From the NCBI RefSeq assembly GCF_001672975.1, contig NZ_LZKU01000012.1, forward strand, positions 1-37,302: a stretch of DNA of 37,302 bases, written 5' to 3'. Below the pieces are notes generated by a model, which was not told where the DNA came from, made no database searches, and saw nothing but the letters and a program-made list of their open reading frames with translations. The translations under genes were made by a program, and so were the position numbers. The stretch comes from Mycobacterium sp. 1465703.0. Lineage in GTDB: Bacteria > Actinomycetota > Actinomycetes > Mycobacteriales > Mycobacteriaceae. Of the stretch, positions 15,478-24,110 are shown piece by piece. How positions within the stretch are numbered: position 1 is the first letter of the stretch; every line of letters starts with the position of its first letter.

Positions 15478-15918
15478 TCATCCCTGGTGCCGCTGCAACT
15501 CGAACAATGGGATGACGCGATCGGTCCTGGATTGGTACTCGCCGAAGACCGGCGCCGTGGCGACGACCTGAGCCCACACAGGTTCGCGCTCGGCGTCGGG
15601 CAACTCGCGCGCGGTCGCGTCGAAAGACTCCGTGCCGACCTCGACATGCACCGAAGGATTTGCCCTTAGATTCCGCACCCATGACGGGTGCGATAGGGCG
15701 CCCCAAGACGATCCGATGATGATCAGCTTGCCGTCGAACCGGAAGTATGCCAGCGGGGTAACGCGAGGCTGTCCGGTCTTTGCCCCGGTCGTCGTCAACA
15801 GTAAAAGGTTCGCCCCTTTGTACTTGCCGCCGACCTTGCCGCCGTTGGTGCGAAAGTCCTCGATGAGCCCGCTGTTGAAGGATTTGATGTTTTCTACGTC
15901 GGGCATTTGTTCGGCCAT
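15478..15918 (-). CDS. deazaflavin (F420)-dependent nitroreductase-family protein
   Basis: A 146-residue split-beta-barrel protein of the DDN/FDOR-A family common in mycobacteria. Diagnostic segments are LLLLTTTGAKTGQPRVTPLAY, the barrel core GKLIIIGSSWGALSHPSWV and NLRANPSVHVEVG near the middle. DDN relatives bind reduced F420 and reduce quinones or nitro drugs; others bind fatty acids. The length matches the family. ATG 15918 is chosen. 123 bp separate it from the NmrA-like gene on the same strand. Quinone reduction would fit the neighbouring aromatic-ring metabolism. Confidence 0.85.
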   Translation of the reverse strand: MAEQMPDVENIKSFNSGLIEDFRTNGGKVGGKYKGANLLLLTTTGAKTGQPRVTPLAYFRFDGKLIIIGSSWGALSHPSWVRNLRANPSVHVEVGTESFDATARELPDAEREPVWAQVVATAPVFGEYQSRTDRVIPLFELQRHQG

Positions 15919-15965
15919 GCCTCGTCAACCTTTTCTCGCTCCAAAATCAGGCGCGTTGCAACCCG

Positions 15966-16436
15966 TCAGTGTGCATTGCCCGGAGCCGCCGGGCTGGTGG
16001 GACTCGTCGGGGTCGCGGGACTCGTTGAGGTCGCAGGAGCCGCCGGGCTGGTGGGACTCGTCGGGGTCGCAGGACTCGTCGGGGTCGCAGGACTCGTTGA
16101 GGTCGCGGGACTCGTGGGCCGCACGGGGCTCGTAGGACTTGTCGGGCTCGTGGGGCTTGTCGGAGTTGGCGGAGTCGTCGGCGTAGCACTCGCAAGGCCT
16201 GGGCCTTCGCCACACCAGTCCGCTACATCTTTCGGGTACTGCTCAAGCGGTGGAGGACAACGCTGCCCCGGCGGGAAATTGGCGCCGGCGTTGAGCAGAT
16301 CGCAGGGCACGTAGACCTGCTTGCCCGTTTGAGTGTTGGTCAGGCACTTCGTCGGCGGCGCGCCCTGGGCCTGGACGGGAATGATGGCAGCCACCACCAC
16401 CGCGCCTAGCACCCAAGCAAGACGGCGATAGGTCAT
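15966..16436 (-). CDS. secreted protein with Pro/Thr/Ser/Ala-rich repeat tail
   Basis: The start is ATG 16436 (MTYRRLAWVLGAVV), with GAGGAG a few bases upstream. The longer frame from 16472 has no such site. The N-terminal ~27 residues are a signal peptide ending near VQAQGA. The mature part has four cysteines (KCLTNTQTGK, YVPCDLL, QRCPPPLEQY, DWCGEGPG), likely two disulfides. From about residue 85 to the C-terminus the protein is a low-complexity tail of SPATPTSP and SPTSP units. The tail is probably extended, possibly O-mannosylated, as in other mycobacterial Pro/Thr-rich exported proteins. Function unknown. Confidence 0.7.
   Translation of the reverse strand: MTYRRLAWVLGAVVVAAIIPVQAQGAPPTKCLTNTQTGKQVYVPCDLLNAGANFPPGQRCPPPLEQYPKDVADWCGEGPGLASATPTTPPTPTSPTSPTSPTSPVRPTSPATSTSPATPTSPATPTSPTSPAAPATSTSPATPTSPTSPAAPGNAH
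15984..16109. repeat. tandem minisatellite in the secreted-protein gene
   Basis: Two larger blocks (15984-16037 and 16038-16109) that begin with the same 30 bp. The second holds one more 18-bp unit (six residues, ATPTSP). More degenerate units follow to about 16185. Length variation in multiples of 18 bp keeps the frame. Confidence 0.75.
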
Positions 16437-16472
16437 GACAGCTCCTCGTGATGCTTCGTCGGGCGTGCACAA

Positions 16473-16847
16473 CGTGACATACCCGTCGTATGACGATTAA
16501 AGCCGCTTACCCCAGGCGCGATGCAACCCACAGGTCGCTTGACGTAGTTGCGTCGCTACCAAATTTCTCGCCTGACCAGCACGTTCTCAGTGGAGTTGCC
16601 GGGAATCGAACCCATCGCAGAAAACGGCATGAGCTGGGCAAACGCTGAATTTGACGACGCGGCCGAGTTCGACCTGCCGGTGGAGGGCAAGCTCGTCGGG
16701 TACCGGAGCGTAGTTGCCGGTGCGGAAAAACGGAAGACGCTCTCTGCGGTTCCGACGGACCCGAGACACCGCGCCGGTGCGGGCCGGCCTGCCGGCACGG
16801 CGTACAGCCGCCGGTGTCTGCCTCAACGCGTCACGGCTGGCATCGAC
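16473..16847. other. intergenic region holding the ssrA 3'-end duplicate
   Basis: 375 bp without a recognised gene. The ssrA-like segment is at 16572-16613. An ATG at 16629 opens a frame reading MSWANAEFDDAAEFDLPVEG that runs to 16859; I do not recognise it and its tail is probably not protein. Confidence 0.5.
16572..16613. repeat. duplicate of the ssrA 3' end, candidate attachment site (left)
   Basis: Identical at 39 of 42 positions to 32712-32753, the 3' end and immediate downstream flank of ssrA, and in the same orientation. It includes TGCCGGGAATCGAACCC, the complement of the T-stem/loop region. Similarity stops sharply on both sides. Confidence 0.7.
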
Positions 16848-18602
16848 TCAGCGTCGTGAGAACGTGATGCGGTCTAGTTCGCGCTGGCTGCCTTGCACAT
16901 AGAACTTGGCAAACCACGGCTCCTCCGCGCCTGAGATTGCGGTCGGTTTCTGTAGTTGCAGTGTCTGCCTTTTCGCCGCGGCCACTCCCGATTTCTGCTG
17001 TTCTGCCTCCTTCATCCGGTCTCGGAAGTTGAGGTGGTCAAACAGGGTCAGCGCGTCGATCGCATACGCGGTGGCCACCCGCTGATCCTCAATGGACAAC
17101 AGGTGATCGCCGTTCTTTTCCTCGCCCGACGGCGCGAAATTGCTGGAACCGGTGTAGACCTTGGCCCCAGGCTGATCGAAGTCGACCACCACAAACTTGT
17201 TGTGGATGTTGATGCCTGCCCCACCGGACCACTCCGATTTGAACGGCTCGGGAGCGTGTTTGGAGAGGTAAGCGAAGTCGACCAGGCCAATGTCGCCATC
17301 GGGCTTATGGATTTCCATGCCCTTGTCTTTGTTGACGATGCCGTAGCTGAACACGGGGCGTTTCATCAGGTTGTCCAATGCTTCTCGCACCGGGCCCGAG
17401 GTGATCTGGTTCATGAACGCGAACGAGTAGAACACGCTCGACGTGGCTTGCTCGATCGCGGCGCCAACCGGCGCCAGGGACAGGTTCGACGACTGGTGCG
17501 GGGACACACACAACTTGACGGTCGGCTGCCCTGGTTTCTTGACGGTCTGCCACACAGCGGCCAAGCGCTGCTCGGAGAAGCCATCCATATCGTTGAATGC
17601 TTCGTCGAAAAAGTCAGCGAAAAATGCCGCCACATCAGGGTCGGTGAACACATACATGTTGTTGGCCTGGATATAGAGACCGCGGAAGGAAAAATTCGTC
17701 GACCCGCCCAGCACCCGCAGCGGTGTTCCGTCGCTCTTGCGTCGCGCGATGAGGACCTTGTTGTGTTGCAGATTCGAGAAGTGGCCGCGGTGCATGTTGT
17801 CGTGGCCGGCAGTGGCTTGCAGCCGGGCCGCCGCCGTGCTTTCATCGCTGTGCGCATCGCCGTGGTCTGCTGAGTCGTCGATAATGATGCGCAACCGGTC
17901 GCCCAGCGCCTCGAGCTTGGTGAGGATATCCGGCTCGTCGAAGTCGTAGGCCATCGCGTCGACGCGGACCGTCTGATCGTTAATTGCCCAGTCGAGGAAG
18001 TCGAACAATAGGCGATACCCCTCGAACCCCAACCACGCGTAAATATCGAATTTCTTGGTGATCTCCGCCTTCTGGCCGGCGAAGCCCAGACCCTGGTCAG
18101 GCGCAGTTGGAATGATGTCGTTGCCGAAGCCATAACGCGCCTTCTTGTCCTCAAATGCCTGCGAGGATGCGAAGTTTCGGGTGAAACCCACATCTAGGAA
18201 TCCCGGAATCGTCACGGGGCCAAGCTCGATGGGCAATTCGATCGACAGCCCTTTCGTCAACGTGCCGTCGGAGGGCATATGCATTTTGGTGACCCGGTAG
18301 GTATAGATGTCCGTGCTACCTGCCTCGGCTTCCCACGGGAAGTGCACCCAGCGAAACGTCTGCAGCGGGGCCTCCAAGGTAGAAAAATTGCGGAAGCCGT
18401 CGACGGCCTCGGGCGCGCCGAACGAGAGTCGGTTGCGCAGGGCTTGGAAGTCGGTGCCGCCCGGTTCCCGGAACTCGACAGCGAATCCCGCGAAGTCGTC
18501 TTCAGGCTCATCGACATCGAAACCAATCAGGCACGCAGACTCGCCGCGCCACAGTTTGACCCGAAATCCGCCGACTTCATTGAACACCGAGCACTCGCTC
18601 AT
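16848..18602 (-). CDS. phospholipase D-like protein (two HKD-type motifs)
   Basis: A 584-residue protein from ATG 18602 (MSECSVFNEVGGFRV), with GGGAAGG upstream. A frame from 18662 exists but lacks this support. The N-terminal ~190 residues look like a beta-rich domain of unknown role. Two PLD half-sites follow. The first, LQHNKVLIARR with GGSTNFSFRG (~residue 277), has His and Lys but Arg where the Asp is expected. The second, IHNKFVVVDFD with GSSNFAPSG (~residue 465), is a full HxKx4D. Members hydrolyse or transfer phosphodiester bonds, mostly of phospholipids, through a His intermediate. There is no signal peptide. It is the last of four minus-strand genes (DUF5995, patatin, small secreted protein, PLD), which suggests lipid or membrane attack. 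It also lies next to the left end of the putative island. Confidence 0.82.
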   Translation of the reverse strand: MSECSVFNEVGGFRVKLWRGESACLIGFDVDEPEDDFAGFAVEFREPGGTDFQALRNRLSFGAPEAVDGFRNFSTLEAPLQTFRWVHFPWEAEAGSTDIYTYRVTKMHMPSDGTLTKGLSIELPIELGPVTIPGFLDVGFTRNFASSQAFEDKKARYGFGNDIIPTAPDQGLGFAGQKAEITKKFDIYAWLGFEGYRLLFDFLDWAINDQTVRVDAMAYDFDEPDILTKLEALGDRLRIIIDDSADHGDAHSDESTAAARLQATAGHDNMHRGHFSNLQHNKVLIARRKSDGTPLRVLGGSTNFSFRGLYIQANNMYVFTDPDVAAFFADFFDEAFNDMDGFSEQRLAAVWQTVKKPGQPTVKLCVSPHQSSNLSLAPVGAAIEQATSSVFYSFAFMNQITSGPVREALDNLMKRPVFSYGIVNKDKGMEIHKPDGDIGLVDFAYLSKHAPEPFKSEWSGGAGINIHNKFVVVDFDQPGAKVYTGSSNFAPSGEEKNGDHLLSIEDQRVATAYAIDALTLFDHLNFRDRMKEAEQQKSGVAAAKRQTLQLQKPTAISGAEEPWFAKFYVQGSQRELDRITFSRR

Positions 18603-19149
18603 CGTTGTTACCTTCCCTTCAAAGATTTGGTGGATACTTCGGAAGTGCCGGATATTCACCAATTGGCCTGCGGCGGACTATGTTTCACTCAACCTGCATT
18701 TCAGGTGATGACAATATTGACCGTCTGCAGGGAGGTTCGATTCTGAAACCCTTGACCCAGTGATCAGCGCGTCCATGCCATCTCCTTTAGTGGTGTTGAC
18801 TTGAACCGCGGCGCGCCGCGGTGCGCCGCCGCCCGAGGTGAACACCAGGCGGATTAGCTGCGTCTCGTCACAGTAAGCGCAACGGTGGCATTCCGCACGA
18901 GTAGTTGGCTACGCGCTTTGCGGATCGGTTAAGCAGTGGCACAACATCTTTCATGATGAACAAGAACCGAGGAAGCGTTCGCTTCAGCCCGGCCAGCACT
19001 CTTGGGCGGTCACGTTTGCGAGCCGCAAGGCTATTGCTAATTATCTGGTCTCGACAGCATCAGCTGGTCTCGAGAGCGCCAGAATGGTCCCATCCGGGGC
19101 ACCTAGACAACCCGAGCGGCCATCCACGGCACTTTCATCCTTGCCACGA
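18603..19149. other. intergenic region, nothing recognised
   Basis: 547 bp. Apart from the PLD ribosome site near 18608-18615 I see no gene, repeat or RNA. Open frames here lack ribosome sites and family motifs. Confidence 0.5.
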
Positions 19150-19437
19150 TCAACTTAGCTTGACCACGGCCGCGGCCGGTACGACGTTTCCCGTAGCTGG
19201 ATCCACACAGCCCGCGCCCTTTACGGTGCCGCCGGCGTGCGCGCAGCAGTAGTCATTACCCTGACCAAGGTTTTTGATGCAGAAGGTGTAGAACTCATGG
19301 TTGAAGTCGGCGCGCGCAACGGCAGGTTGCAGAAACGGGCCGGCCACCAGCGTCAGTGCTGCACTGAAAATGGCGGCACACACGAGCCGACCCAGACCTC
19401 CGTGACAGGGAGGGCGCTTCCTCGGGCGAGTAATCAT
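19150..19437 (-). CDS. small secreted cysteine-containing protein
   Basis: A 95-residue protein with a basic N-terminus and a long signal peptide (GRLVCAAIFSAALTLVAGPF) ending in AVARA before DFNHEF. The mature part is about 52 residues with four cysteines (TFCIKN, NDYCCAHAGG, GAGCVDP), probably two disulfides. Similar small exported proteins starting DFNHEFYTFC-like are known as conserved hypotheticals in mycobacteria; no function is assigned. ATG 19437 is preceded by GGAAGGA. The patatin gene ends 69 bp away on the same strand, so the two may be co-transcribed. Confidence 0.75.
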   Translation of the reverse strand: MITRPRKRPPCHGGLGRLVCAAIFSAALTLVAGPFLQPAVARADFNHEFYTFCIKNLGQGNDYCCAHAGGTVKGAGCVDPATGNVVPAAAVVKLS

Positions 19438-19505
19438 GAGGCGATTCCTTCCGGCTAGTCGTGCATTTCACTGGGTGGGCGATGTCGTTATCAGCGTCTT
19501 GCCCG

Positions 19506-22500
19506 TTATGACGAGGCCCCGGTCGGCACAGGGACCGCGATATGGGTCGTGTCTGGCCCCTGTTCTGGCGCGGTCGCGGGTACGTCGCCGTTTGCCCCCT
19601 GCGCTGACCCATTGGGCGTGGCGACCGGGTCACCGAAAGGGACCTTCATGGCACTCGCCGCAATACTGCGACCAACCTCCGTGTAGGCGGCGAACTGCCC
19701 TTCGGAAAACCATTGGTCAGATGTGTTGTCGTGAGGGAACTCTGCGCCGGCCCTCTCTGCGGCGTAGGTCAAAACCCAATCGGGCAACTCCTGCCACAAC
19801 ACGGCTTTGGCGATGATCAGCCATCCGGTCCTGGCTTCTCCTATCTTGATCCCAGCTGCATCGGGATACTTGATTCTTCCTCGGGCCACAGCGCATTTGG
19901 TGATGCGGCCGTTGAGGCTGCAGAACGCATGACTATCGCCGAAGTGCTCGCCCGATCCCGGTGCAAGATTCTCGACACCGAAAGGTCCTCCGTTCTCCAT
20001 GGTGATCTCGACGCCGAGTTCAAATCTGGCGAGCCTGATTGCGTCGGCGAGACCGGACAGCAGCGGAGGAGCGTCGCCGCTGCTGTCGACGCAGTAGATC
20101 AGTCGACACCGCCGACGCAGGGCTTCGACGAGACCAAGGTTTTCGTAGTGCCCACCGTCGGTGACTTGAACGAGCCGGGCGTCGAACTTGTTGATACCCA
20201 ATAGTTCGCGGTAGAAGTACCCAGCCCCCCGCATCGAAGGCAGCGCCTTGGGGAAGGAAGGATCGGCAGCTTTGCGCTGGGCATTCCTCACAAACAGGGG
20301 GTTGGGAAGCCACGTTCCAAGGCGCGCACCCGACAGCGCTAGCAGCGATTGAACACCTTTGCTCTGTCTACCCATCGCCGAGGCGAACGCCACCCCGCTC
20401 ACCGCCATCGCCGCTTCCACGGTCAGGTCGCGTTCGATGCGCGGAGGCGACGCTTTTCGCAGTTCCGCAGTCTTGAGCCAGCCAAGTGCCGGTCCCCCAA
20501 CGTAATCGGCGGTCATGACGAACGACACTGCATTGAGCCCAGGCGCTGGACGGATGTCGCCATCGGAGATCGCGGCGGCCGCAGCGAAGACGAATTTCGG
20601 TCCGCTGGTTTGTGCCTTGCCATACTCGTCAAGCCAAGTCGGCTCTCCGCGTTTGTATTCCACGGCCTTCCCACCGAGGCGGCGGACAGCGAACGTGTGT
20701 GCCAGTCGTTGCCGATAGAACGGATGCAGGCTTAGCGAGGTCACGTCGAAGCTGCTCAGCAGCAGCACTAGCAGCCCAATCCCGCCCAGGTATAGCCACT
20801 GAACGTCAGAAGTCAATGGCTGGCGGCTGCGCTCCGGATGAACGATCTCTTGATCGATCTCCATGTTGAAAACATAGCCCGCGACGATCCCGAGCAGCAG
20901 CAGCCATGCGACCAGCAACACGCTCAGGGTGAATACTACTAACGCAATGCGTACCACTCCCGACGGCACGAACCTGAGCCACTTAGAGGGATTTAGCAGA
21001 CTGTCCTTCTTCGAGGTCATCGAAACCAGCGTCGTCCAGTACTGCAGGATCACCACCGCCGCGAGACCGCCAATTGCTCCCAAAGGCCCCTTCTCCGGCC
21101 GTTGCAGACAGAGCCACATCAGTGCGGGACCGGCAACGCTAAGGCCGAAAACCAGCAAAGCCAACAACGCGGCCCTTCGACCCAGCCAGCCGAAAGCGGC
21201 TTGTCCCGCAGTACTCCACTTTGATGCGGAGGCCCATTCGCAGACCAGATCACCAATGACGCAGATAACCACTGCCGCAACGGGAATGGCGATGGCCGCA
21301 AAAGCCGCTGCCGGTCGAGCCTGAAGCGAATCAAGATCGAGTTGCTGGTGCATATCGGCGTTATGCGGCGGCACCCCACCTCTAAGGGGTACCACGGCTT
21401 TGAATGGAAAATATTTGACGAAGATGCCCAGCAGCCATCCGAGCACGATCGCCGACGAAGCCACGATGAGCAGCGACGCCAACAGGTTTTTGAGGACCTC
21501 GGCGAGTGCCCGTAGGAACGCGAGCGGTGAATCAGCGATGTAATCGCAGCGGCGGCGCAGAGAGTCGAATTCGACTGAGCCCGGGCTGAAGCGCTCGGCC
21601 AGTGGCGCGATCGCACCCTCCACCCTGCCGTCGACTGCGTCGCTTTGAACACTGAGCACTCGCGCGCCAGCGCTGAACCCGCCACCGGACACCGAGATTA
21701 CATAGTCGAAATCGTCCAACGCCGGCGCAGACGGCCACGCGTCTGCGATGTCATCTCGCGGACCAGCGAGCGTCTGCATTGCGCCCATCGCCACACACGC
21801 AGAGCGGATTCCGCCGCCTGATAGGCACAAAGCCGTCGGCGTTGGCACCGGACTGCCATCGCGTCTGAGGGCCAGGTTTTCCGCATCGGGTACGTAATAG
21901 GCCTGACGCCAGGCCGCCTCGGTGTCGCCCGGCTCCGGCTCCATCGCCGGCGGCGACAACGTGTCGTCCCACCAGTTTCTGCCGTGGTGCCGTCGCCGGT
22001 ACCTTCGCATGCGCAAATGCGACAGGATCACCCGGATTATTGAAAAAACAGCGGCCGGTATCGCTGTCACCGCCAAGACGAGTGCGCACCATTTGACGGT
22101 TGCCATGGCAGCGGGCGCGTAAATCCAGAACGCGTCCGGCACCCGGCTGAGCAACCCGTCGGGAGGCTTGTGCAGGATGCAGAAAATCAATGTGTCCTCG
22201 AGCAAGTGTGCGAACGCGGCGACCAGCACTGCGGCGAGGATGTAGTGGCTTAGCTTCTTGCCGGACTTGGAGAACGCCAGGGCCGTGAAGACCAAGGCAC
22301 AGGTAATCAGCATCAAGAAGTACCCCAGGATCACCCATTGGTCGAAGCTCAGCGCCTCGCTCAACGCCTTCGTCAGAAATGAAGGTATCCCCTCCCGCAG
22401 GAATTGAGGATTCTTGCTGAAGCTCGTCGTGAAGAGGTATTCCGGATCGGCCCTTCCCCAATGCTCGGTGAACAGGTATGCGCCCGCGCCGATCGGGATG

Positions 22501-22598
22501 CCGATGGATGCCACCTTGCCGCAGTTACTTGCAATGGCGGACCACCAACGAAATCGGGTCGGCACGACGCTGCCTGAAGCCTGGATTGCGGTCATCAT
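19506..22598 (-). CDS. large membrane-anchored patatin-like phospholipase
   Basis: A 1030-residue protein, far longer than a plain patatin domain (~300). Patatin signatures are split across it: oxyanion loop CLSGGGIRSACVAMGAM (~residue 257), nucleophile elbow VISVSGGGFSAGAR (~297) and the catalytic Asp in TDGGHYENLGLVEALRRR (~812). Several hydrophobic segments precede and interrupt the fold (about 90-190 before it, 375-640 inserted between Ser and Asp), so the active site would sit on a polytopic membrane scaffold. The SGGG...DGGHYENLG pattern belongs to a class of large membrane patatins known in bacteria and fungi. Predicted activity: acyl hydrolysis of membrane lipids. GAGG lies 2 nt before ATG 22598 and 5 nt before ATG 22595, so the second ATG is the better start. 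The C-terminus is a short Pro/Thr/Ala tail. Confidence 0.82.
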   Translation of the reverse strand: MMTAIQASGSVVPTRFRWWSAIASNCGKVASIGIPIGAGAYLFTEHWGRADPEYLFTTSFSKNPQFLREGIPSFLTKALSEALSFDQWVILGYFLMLITCALVFTALAFSKSGKKLSHYILAAVLVAAFAHLLEDTLIFCILHKPPDGLLSRVPDAFWIYAPAAMATVKWCALVLAVTAIPAAVFSIIRVILSHLRMRRYRRRHHGRNWWDDTLSPPAMEPEPGDTEAAWRQAYYVPDAENLALRRDGSPVPTPTALCLSGGGIRSACVAMGAMQTLAGPRDDIADAWPSAPALDDFDYVISVSGGGFSAGARVLSVQSDAVDGRVEGAIAPLAERFSPGSVEFDSLRRRCDYIADSPLAFLRALAEVLKNLLASLLIVASSAIVLGWLLGIFVKYFPFKAVVPLRGGVPPHNADMHQQLDLDSLQARPAAAFAAIAIPVAAVVICVIGDLVCEWASASKWSTAGQAAFGWLGRRAALLALLVFGLSVAGPALMWLCLQRPEKGPLGAIGGLAAVVILQYWTTLVSMTSKKDSLLNPSKWLRFVPSGVVRIALVVFTLSVLLVAWLLLLGIVAGYVFNMEIDQEIVHPERSRQPLTSDVQWLYLGGIGLLVLLLSSFDVTSLSLHPFYRQRLAHTFAVRRLGGKAVEYKRGEPTWLDEYGKAQTSGPKFVFAAAAAISDGDIRPAPGLNAVSFVMTADYVGGPALGWLKTAELRKASPPRIERDLTVEAAMAVSGVAFASAMGRQSKGVQSLLALSGARLGTWLPNPLFVRNAQRKAADPSFPKALPSMRGAGYFYRELLGINKFDARLVQVTDGGHYENLGLVEALRRRCRLIYCVDSSGDAPPLLSGLADAIRLARFELGVEITMENGGPFGVENLAPGSGEHFGDSHAFCSLNGRITKCAVARGRIKYPDAAGIKIGEARTGWLIIAKAVLWQELPDWVLTYAAERAGAEFPHDNTSDQWFSEGQFAAYTEVGRSIAASAMKVPFGDPVATPNGSAQGANGDVPATAPEQGPDTTHIAVPVPTGASS

Positions 22599-22915
22599 GA
22601 CCTCACATGACTGTTAGGGATCCGCGGGGCCTTTTGCTTTCGGGCATCCATGGCCAACCCCTTCGCATTGCGAATGACTTTGTTATACCGTGCTGCTAAG
22701 CTTTCACCGCAGACAAAGAGGCAAGTAGCGTAGTGGGCTACTCGAATTTTTCTGGTCGCGCACAGCCCCCGTTGAAGCCACTGCTCGTGATTTGGCGCCG
22801 AGTTGCGACCTCAGTACGTCCGCGGACCGTTGTTAACTTCACCGGCATTACGCACGTGGAGCTCCGATCCAAGACGACCGGCTTACCGATCTTGATCAAG
22901 GGTCAGTCAGGGCAC
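22599..22915. other. intergenic region upstream of the patatin gene
   Basis: 317 bp between two minus-strand genes. It must hold the patatin promoter if the gene is not read from the DUF5995 gene. I see no clear hexamers or repeats. Plus-strand open frames crossing it are antisense shadows. Confidence 0.4.
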
Positions 22916-23752
22916 TCACAACGTCGTCTTGATCGGCGCGGGCGTGGAAGCGATCTCGGCGAGCACCCTGATGTTGCGGACAACGTCGCGGCTCTCCGTT
23001 TTGACGATCTCGCGAATCGTTGCGTCGATCAAACCGATAATGCCGGGCGGACGGTAGATCAGATCGGCCTGGGCTGCCACTTGCCGATCGCGCGCCAAGA
23101 TAGTGAAAGGCCGAATGACTCCAGGCACCACTGCAAGAAGGACCGCGAACCGCCACGCGCTGTCACGCATCGCAGCGACGGCTTGGTCGATCAGGAAGAT
23201 CTCGTTTTCGGCAAGGACCTGGTAGAGCTCGGCCAGTTCTGGCGACAGTTGATTGATGTCGTCGACCAGACCGTTCACCTGGCTTGCCAAGACGGCGTTG
23301 ATGGTGTTGAAGTCGTGGTGCAACGCCGGCAATTTCGTTGCGGGAGCAATGTTCTGGGCCGTGATCCCAAGGTCCAGAGCGATATGCGCGTTCATTCCGG
23401 CCAGCATGTGCTGCAAGATGATCAGGTCAGCACGGTCGACGGCATCGAAAGTCTTTTGCCATGACCGAGTCGGGCGCGGGAACTGGCTCGGGTGGAAGAA
23501 CCCGTTCAGGGCATCGAGGTAACGGGACGCAAATGCGGCGTCGAACCGCTCCATCCGCGGCCCGTCATCAAACGCTCCTTGCTTTATTGCGGTGTCGACG
23601 GCGACCGTGATCCGTTTGTACAGCGCCGCAAAGTAACCCAACCGACTTGGCACCTTGATGGACCAGTCAATTACCGATTCCAGTGCATCCACGACCTCCT
23701 TGAGGCTTGCGCAAGTCGGTATCGGGGGCGGTGGTGGCGGCTTGGTCGACAT
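22916..23752 (-). CDS. DUF5995 family protein
   Basis: A 278-residue, probably all-alpha protein. The family pattern is visible: FASRYLDALNGFF, then LQHMLAGMNAHIALDLGIT with conserved His/Asn/Asp, and LPALHHDFNTINAVL. A conserved arrangement of His and Asp residues suggests a metal-binding four-helix core, but no activity is known for DUF5995. A Pro-rich N-terminus (KPPPPPPIP) precedes the fold; there is no signal peptide. No convincing ribosome site is seen before ATG 23752. It is divergent from the GMC oxidoreductase gene and lies upstream of the patatin gene on the same strand, so it may belong to either functional group. Confidence 0.75.
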   Translation of the reverse strand: MSTKPPPPPPIPTCASLKEVVDALESVIDWSIKVPSRLGYFAALYKRITVAVDTAIKQGAFDDGPRMERFDAAFASRYLDALNGFFHPSQFPRPTRSWQKTFDAVDRADLIILQHMLAGMNAHIALDLGITAQNIAPATKLPALHHDFNTINAVLASQVNGLVDDINQLSPELAELYQVLAENEIFLIDQAVAAMRDSAWRFAVLLAVVPGVIRPFTILARDRQVAAQADLIYRPPGIIGLIDATIREIVKTESRDVVRNIRVLAEIASTPAPIKTTL

Positions 23753-24110
23753 GCTTGAAGTATGGCGTAGGTGACGGGCCTCGGCGAGGGGCAGCGTCGG
23801 CTTGCCAGAACCTCGACTAGGTTGTTTAGAACGGGTAAATACGTAATTTCAACGCGCGCATAGTCGTCCGATCACGTCACGGCCTTAGAAGCGGCGCTTG
23901 CGGGACAGGTCCCCTCTCTCACATCGAAGGGTTGCGTCGCCAGTCCGTACTGAACGCAACCGAACCGCTTACCGAATTGGAGTACCCCGCTACTCATGTG
24001 CTCAGCGCCTTCCTCCTACATCATTTCTTGGAGTTGATGGCCACACCGAAGGAGCTGATCATGCATGGGCTTGGGACACTGCGCGGGAACCGGGACTGAG
24101 GTGGAATGAC
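23753..24110. other. divergent intergenic region between DUF5995 and GMC genes
   Basis: 358 bp that must hold both divergent promoters. An AT-richer stretch with the near-palindrome AAATACGTAATTT lies at 23837-23849 and is a possible operator. The GMC frame is open from 23898, but the part before 24111 resembles nothing and the ribosome site GAGGTGG is at 24099-24105. Confidence 0.45.

Noticed and set aside
15984..16109. CRISPR-like array
   Set aside because: Units are contiguous, in frame and lack spacers; they encode a Pro/Thr/Ser repeat.
16572..16613. A second functional tmRNA
   Set aside because: Only the 3' end is present; no 5' acceptor half or tag frame is found near it.
22733..23464. 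Plus-strand 243-residue frame
   Set aside because: Antisense to the DUF5995 gene, which has conserved family motifs.
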